A stretch of 64,000 nt of DNA from Anseongella ginsenosidimutans (GTDB lineage: Bacteria > Bacteroidota > Bacteroidia > Sphingobacteriales > Sphingobacteriaceae), in NCBI RefSeq assembly GCF_008033235.1, contig NZ_CP042432.1, forward strand, positions 620,001 through 684,000, given 5' to 3'. Within the stretch, counting starts at the first letter, position 1; every line of letters starts with the position of its first letter. A model generated the notes under the pieces. It saw nothing but the letters and a program-made list of their open reading frames with translations, made no database searches and had not been told where the DNA came from. The position numbers and the translations under genes were made by a program. Of the stretch, positions 61,032 to 64,000 are shown piece by piece.

Positions 61032-62384
61032 ATGGATACGCCACAACAAACAGAAAACATCCCCGCCGTAAAAAAACTTGCGGATTCGGTGGTACTCAAA
61101 GCAGTCCTCATCGGCGGCCTCACGCTGCTGCTGCTTATTCCGACAGTCTGGATACAATCGCTGATACAGGAGAGGCAGCAGCGACAGGACGAGGTCATTG
61201 CTGAAATTTCAGACAAATGGGCGGGACAGCAGCTGCTGGAAGGGCCTGTACTGCTGCTGCCCTATAAGTCAATGGTCGGCCGCAGAGACACATCGGGAGC
61301 CATCACGTACAAGGAAGTAATAAGTACGATCCATATTCTTCCGGAAACGCTGGAAATTACCGGCAGCGCGGCAACGGAAACCCTGCACAGGGGCATCTAT
61401 GACGCCGTGGTGTATGATGCAGACATCAAAGTAAGCGGCAGGTTCAGCCCGCTTGACCTGAAAAAGCCGGGCATCGACCCGGCCGGGATCCTATGGAACG
61501 AAGCAAAAGTAGTGATTGGGCTAAGCGACCTGAAAGGCCTGAAGAACAACCCCGTCATCCGGCTTGGCAGTGAGACGTACGGCGTGGAACCGGACTTCAC
61601 TTCCCTGAAATTATTCAGTCATAACCTGGTCATCCTCCCGGACCTGGGAACCGTCCGGAATACGGGGCTCGATTTTAGTTTCGATCTTGACCTGAAAGGA
61701 TCGCGGCAGCTCAGCTTTCTTCCGCTGGGAAAAACCACCACCGTAAAACTGGAAAGCCAGTGGAATAACCCCAGTTTTACAGGCCGTTACCTGCCGGAAG
61801 AACGCCAGGTAGGTCAGGACGGGTTCACCGCGGCCTGGACGATGCCTTACTTTAACAGGCCCTATCCGCAGCAATGGACCGGGGAAAACACGGCGCTGCA
61901 GGCCGAAGAAAAAGCGGCCTCTTTCGGCGTGGAATTTCTTTTACCGGTAGATCAGTACCAGAAGACGATGCGTTCCGCAAAATATGCCGTGCTGATCATC
62001 CTGCTGACCTTTGCCGCCTTGTTCTTTTCCGAGTTTCTCGGGAAGAGGAAAGTGCATCCTTTCCAGTACCTGCTTATCGGCGCGGCAATGATTATCTATT
62101 ATATTTTATTGTTGTCCTTCAGCGAACAGCTTGATTTTAATACGGCCTACCTGATCGCTTCGGCTGCTACGGTGATCCTTATCGGTGCCTTCCTTGCCGC
62201 CATTCTGAATAAACGATCGGCCGCGGCCCTTGCGGCAATATTAAGTACTTTCTATGTCTTTATTTTCGTACTTATCCAATTGCAGGACCTGGCCTTGCTT
62301 CTCGGAAGCGTGGGTTTGTTCCTGATCGTTGCTGTCATGATGTATTTTTCCGCGAAGATGGACTGGAGCAGGCAACTGTCTTAG
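61032..62384 (+). CDS. creD: CreD-family inner-membrane protein
   Basis: This 450-residue protein of the CreD (Cet) family has an N-terminal membrane helix (VLKAVLIGGLTLLLLIPTVWI, about 22-42) and a large periplasmic beta-rich domain (about 45-310; GPVLLLPY, LPETLEITGSAATETLHRGIYDAVVYDADIKVSG, FLPLGKTTTVKLESQWNNPSFTGRYLPEER, GVEFLLPVDQYQKTMRSAKYAVLI). Five C-terminal helices follow (about 318-442). CreD is linked to envelope integrity and beta-lactam response in Proteobacteria, where it is under CreBC. Here a local winged-helix regulator and the palindrome 17 bases upstream appear to replace that control. Confidence 0.93.
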   Translation: MDTPQQTENIPAVKKLADSVVLKAVLIGGLTLLLLIPTVWIQSLIQERQQRQDEVIAEISDKWAGQQLLEGPVLLLPYKSMVGRRDTSGAITYKEVISTIHILPETLEITGSAATETLHRGIYDAVVYDADIKVSGRFSPLDLKKPGIDPAGILWNEAKVVIGLSDLKGLKNNPVIRLGSETYGVEPDFTSLKLFSHNLVILPDLGTVRNTGLDFSFDLDLKGSRQLSFLPLGKTTTVKLESQWNNPSFTGRYLPEERQVGQDGFTAAWTMPYFNRPYPQQWTGENTALQAEEKAASFGVEFLLPVDQYQKTMRSAKYAVLIILLTFAALFFSEFLGKRKVHPFQYLLIGAAMIIYYILLLSFSEQLDFNTAYLIASAATVILIGAFLAAILNKRSAAALAAILSTFYVFIFVLIQLQDLALLLGSVGLFLIVAVMMYFSAKMDWSRQLS

Positions 62385-62405
62385 TGATCGCAACACTGGT
62401 TTTGC

Positions 62406-62422
62406 GGCCGGTTAACCCGGCC
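62406..62422. terminator. Hairpin between convergent creD and kinase genes
   Basis: GGCCGG (62406-62411) pairs with CCGGCC (62417-62422) over TTAAC, in the 46-base space between converging stops. On the minus strand the flanking bases read into AAAAC, so a bidirectional weak terminator is plausible. Confidence 0.5.
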
Positions 62423-62430
62423 GGGAAGGA

Positions 62431-63714
62431 TCAGAACAGCCCGAGGTGCATAGCAGCGCCCAGGGCTGTCCCTTCATGAAAGCCCAGCGACTCAATGGAC
62501 AATCCCGGGAATTCCTTTTTCAGCATGGCAATGAACAGGGGGTTTTTACTGAAGCCGCCATCCAGGTAAAGGATATCATGTTGTCCTTCGCTGCCGGCTG
62601 CAAGACGGATGGCCCGGGATTGCTTTTTCACCAGGGCCCGCATCAGACTGGCGTAAGCATGGCGGAATTCTTTGAAATAGCTCATATCCCATTTCTCAAA
62701 ATCCTCGCCAAGGCCGTTCAGATCTGCGTTGCGCCATTTTTCAACTTCTTCCCGGTCCCAGCCGATGATCTTGATAGCGGCGGGGTGAAATACGCTTTCC
62801 AGCCGTTTCAGCATTTCATCGTGATAATGCCCGAGGAAGAAGCGCGATGCCCGCACCGTTTCTCCTCCGGGGCTCATAAAGTTGAGGCAATCCGAAAGCA
62901 GCAGTTCGGGATTCAGCGGCTCCCGGGCAAAAGGGTTCAGCGTAATTCCCCAGGTACCCGTGGAAAGTAGCATAAAAGAAGTGCCAGCCTGTTTCCGGTA
63001 AGGGATCAGGGCGGAAGAACTGTCATGCAGGCCTGTCCCCAGGGGAATATACCCGCCCCTGAAGGGAATGGCCCCGTTAAAAGGATCGGTGACCAGCGGG
63101 GGAAAAAGCACGTCCAGGCCTTCATTCTTCACCCAGCGGTGATAGTCGCCTGCATTGAAATCCCACAAGCCGGTATGGCAGCCCACGCTTGTATATTCCG
63201 AACAATAACGGCCTCCGAGAAGCCGGGAAAAGTACTGCGGCAGGTGAAGGCTATAACGGACCTTGCTGAAAAGCTCCTTCCGGGCATATTTCAGCCAGTA
63301 TAGCTGCAGGCCGGAATTCAGCATACCCAGCGGAGGAGAGGCCGTTTCCGTGCAAAACTGTACCTCTTCCCCGTAATCTTCGCGAAACTTCCGGAGAAGA
63401 TCTTCCGGGAAAGGCTTTAGATAGTTGTAAAGCGCCCCCACCGTGTTACCTTCCCCGTCCAGATGGACAAGGCTGGCGCCGTAGGTGGTAAAATTAAGGG
63501 CTTTAATATCAAAATGCCGGTCATCTTCCAGCTGTTTCCAGGTGGAAAGTACCCAGGCGCTTACCTCCTCCAGGTTTTCACTGGGATACCCATCTTCATC
63601 CGTTATTTCATCAAACTGCCGGGCAAGGGAATGGATAACGTTATATTGCTCGTCAAAAAGCAATAATTTTTTATTCGTTTTACCTATATCAAATACTGCA
63701 ATACAAGGAATCAT
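62431..63714 (-). CDS. FGGY-family sugar kinase (rhamnulokinase-like)
   Basis: This 427-residue kinase has the FGGY/actin-like fold. The N-terminal phosphate loop is AVFDIGKTNKKLLLFD, followed by LNFTTYGASLVHLDGEG, the substrate-side GCHTGLWDF and LGTGLHDSSSALIPY, and the C-terminal phosphate/adenosine motifs STGTWGITLNPF and LYLDGGFSKNPLF. It phosphorylates a ketose such as L-rhamnulose or L-fuculose. The next gene upstream (63742) is a rhamnose-isomerase-like protein, and rhaM lies in the same window, so L-rhamnulose is the best guess. Confidence 0.85.
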   Translation of the reverse strand: MIPCIAVFDIGKTNKKLLLFDEQYNVIHSLARQFDEITDEDGYPSENLEEVSAWVLSTWKQLEDDRHFDIKALNFTTYGASLVHLDGEGNTVGALYNYLKPFPEDLLRKFREDYGEEVQFCTETASPPLGMLNSGLQLYWLKYARKELFSKVRYSLHLPQYFSRLLGGRYCSEYTSVGCHTGLWDFNAGDYHRWVKNEGLDVLFPPLVTDPFNGAIPFRGGYIPLGTGLHDSSSALIPYRKQAGTSFMLLSTGTWGITLNPFAREPLNPELLLSDCLNFMSPGGETVRASRFFLGHYHDEMLKRLESVFHPAAIKIIGWDREEVEKWRNADLNGLGEDFEKWDMSYFKEFRHAYASLMRALVKKQSRAIRLAAGSEGQHDILYLDGGFSKNPLFIAMLKKEFPGLSIESLGFHEGTALGAAMHLGLF

Positions 63715-63741
63715 AGTGATTTTAGCTACCGCAGAGCGAAT

Positions 63742-64000
63742 CTACAAACCTGTGGCTTGTGAGGAAGCGCCCCTTTCTTCAATCAGCCTTTCGCGAACCT
63801 TTAACTCCCTGAAAAGCCCCAGGGGATCCAGCGCGGCCCCCGACCGCAGCATGGCTTCCTTTACCAGCGGCCGTACATCGGTACGGAAAGCCTGCTGAAG
63901 GATCTGCTGCGCCCTGCCGGCATCATTGGCCAGCTGCGCGTTGTCCAGAGATTCCCTGTTGATCAGCATCGCCTGTGCATAAGCAAGCAGGATAGCTTCT
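63742..64000 (-). CDS. L-rhamnose isomerase-like protein (RhaI type), C-terminal fragment
   Basis: Only the last 85 or so residues are in the window; the frame is open to the right edge. The visible part (EAILLAYAQAMLINRE, AQQILQQAFRTDVRPLVKEAM, GAALDPLGLFRELKVRERLIEER) matches the C-terminus of the Pseudomonas stutzeri-type L-rhamnose isomerase. That end is recognised by the YRTDVRPL and DPxxxxR elements. It would convert L-rhamnose to L-rhamnulose for the kinase 27 bases downstream. The metal site is outside the window, so the call rests on the tail and context. Confidence 0.65.
   Translation of the reverse strand, partial: EAILLAYAQAMLINRESLDNAQLANDAGRAQQILQQAFRTDVRPLVKEAMLRSGAALDPLGLFRELKVRERLIEERGASSQATGL

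Noticed and set aside
1-64000. tRNA, rRNA, CRISPR, insertion sequence or phage genes
   Set aside because: I looked for them and found no convincing cloverleaf, repeat-spacer array, transposase or integrase; nothing is reported.

Overview
The window is a chromosomal segment from a member of the Bacteroidota, probably a Sphingobacteriales/Chitinophagales-type soil or plant-matter degrader. The evidence is two SusC/SusD glycan-uptake pairs, a one-piece hybrid two-component regulator, a FecR/ECF-sigma pair, Bacteroidota-type -7 boxes (TAnnTTTG), lipoprotein signals and almost no Shine-Dalgarno sequences. I cannot name the genus. I saw no rRNA, tRNA, CRISPR array, insertion sequence or phage.

Region 1 (1-8.6 kb) is housekeeping and trehalose-related. 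It holds a truncated membrane sensor, a frameshifted prolyl oligopeptidase lipoprotein, an LpxH-like phosphatase, a GH15 enzyme convergent with a fused trehalose-6-P synthase/phosphatase, and an AraC regulator. Region 2 (8.7-12.9 kb) has a secreted FG-GAP protein and a large beta-propeller/HEAT/cytochrome c lipoprotein. Region 3 (13.1-17.7 kb) is a compact peptide-export locus: a C39-peptidase ABC transporter, an HlyD adaptor, two small membrane proteins and two double-glycine-leader peptides, with a divergent XRE regulator over a promoter packed with inverted repeats. A second AraC paralogue follows. Region 4 (18.8-20.6 kb) is an SMP-30 lactonase divergent from a Nudix-derived (NrtR/AraR-type) sugar regulator.

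Region 5 (20.6-33.0 kb) is a polysaccharide-utilisation locus with a GH9 endoglucanase, a glycan-binding lipoprotein, SusD, SusC and a divergent hybrid two-component system. Region 6 (33.1-60 kb) is a long, mostly minus-strand catabolic island. An ECF sigma factor, FecR and STN-type SusC/SusD stand upstream. Then come two giant SGNH/beta-propeller/HEAT/cupredoxin proteins, an esterase, ThuA, a TIM-barrel epimerase, a cytochrome c paralogue, a DUF4432 mutarotase, a cupin, a second TIM-barrel enzyme, a Gfo/Idh/MocA oxidoreductase, a DUF1080 3-keto-glycoside hydrolase and L-rhamnose mutarotase. A GntR regulator sits divergently in the middle. The set suggests oxidative (3-keto) cleavage of glycosides with periplasmic electron transfer to cytochrome c or blue copper. 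Region 7 (60-62.4 kb) is a membrane protein/winged-helix/CreD cluster with two copies of one operator. Region 8 (62.4-64 kb) is an FGGY kinase plus a rhamnose-isomerase-like C-terminus.

Four genes (prolyl oligopeptidase, first SusC, first SusD, FecR) are each broken by the apparent loss of one base in a G/C homopolymer. This points to a consensus-sequence artefact, or less likely to phase variation. The most interesting unexplained signals are the peptide-export locus, the cytochrome/cupredoxin module swap among four giant dehydrogenase-like proteins, and a direct-repeat motif (TRTCCTG-N3-TRTCCTGC) found at four intergenic places.
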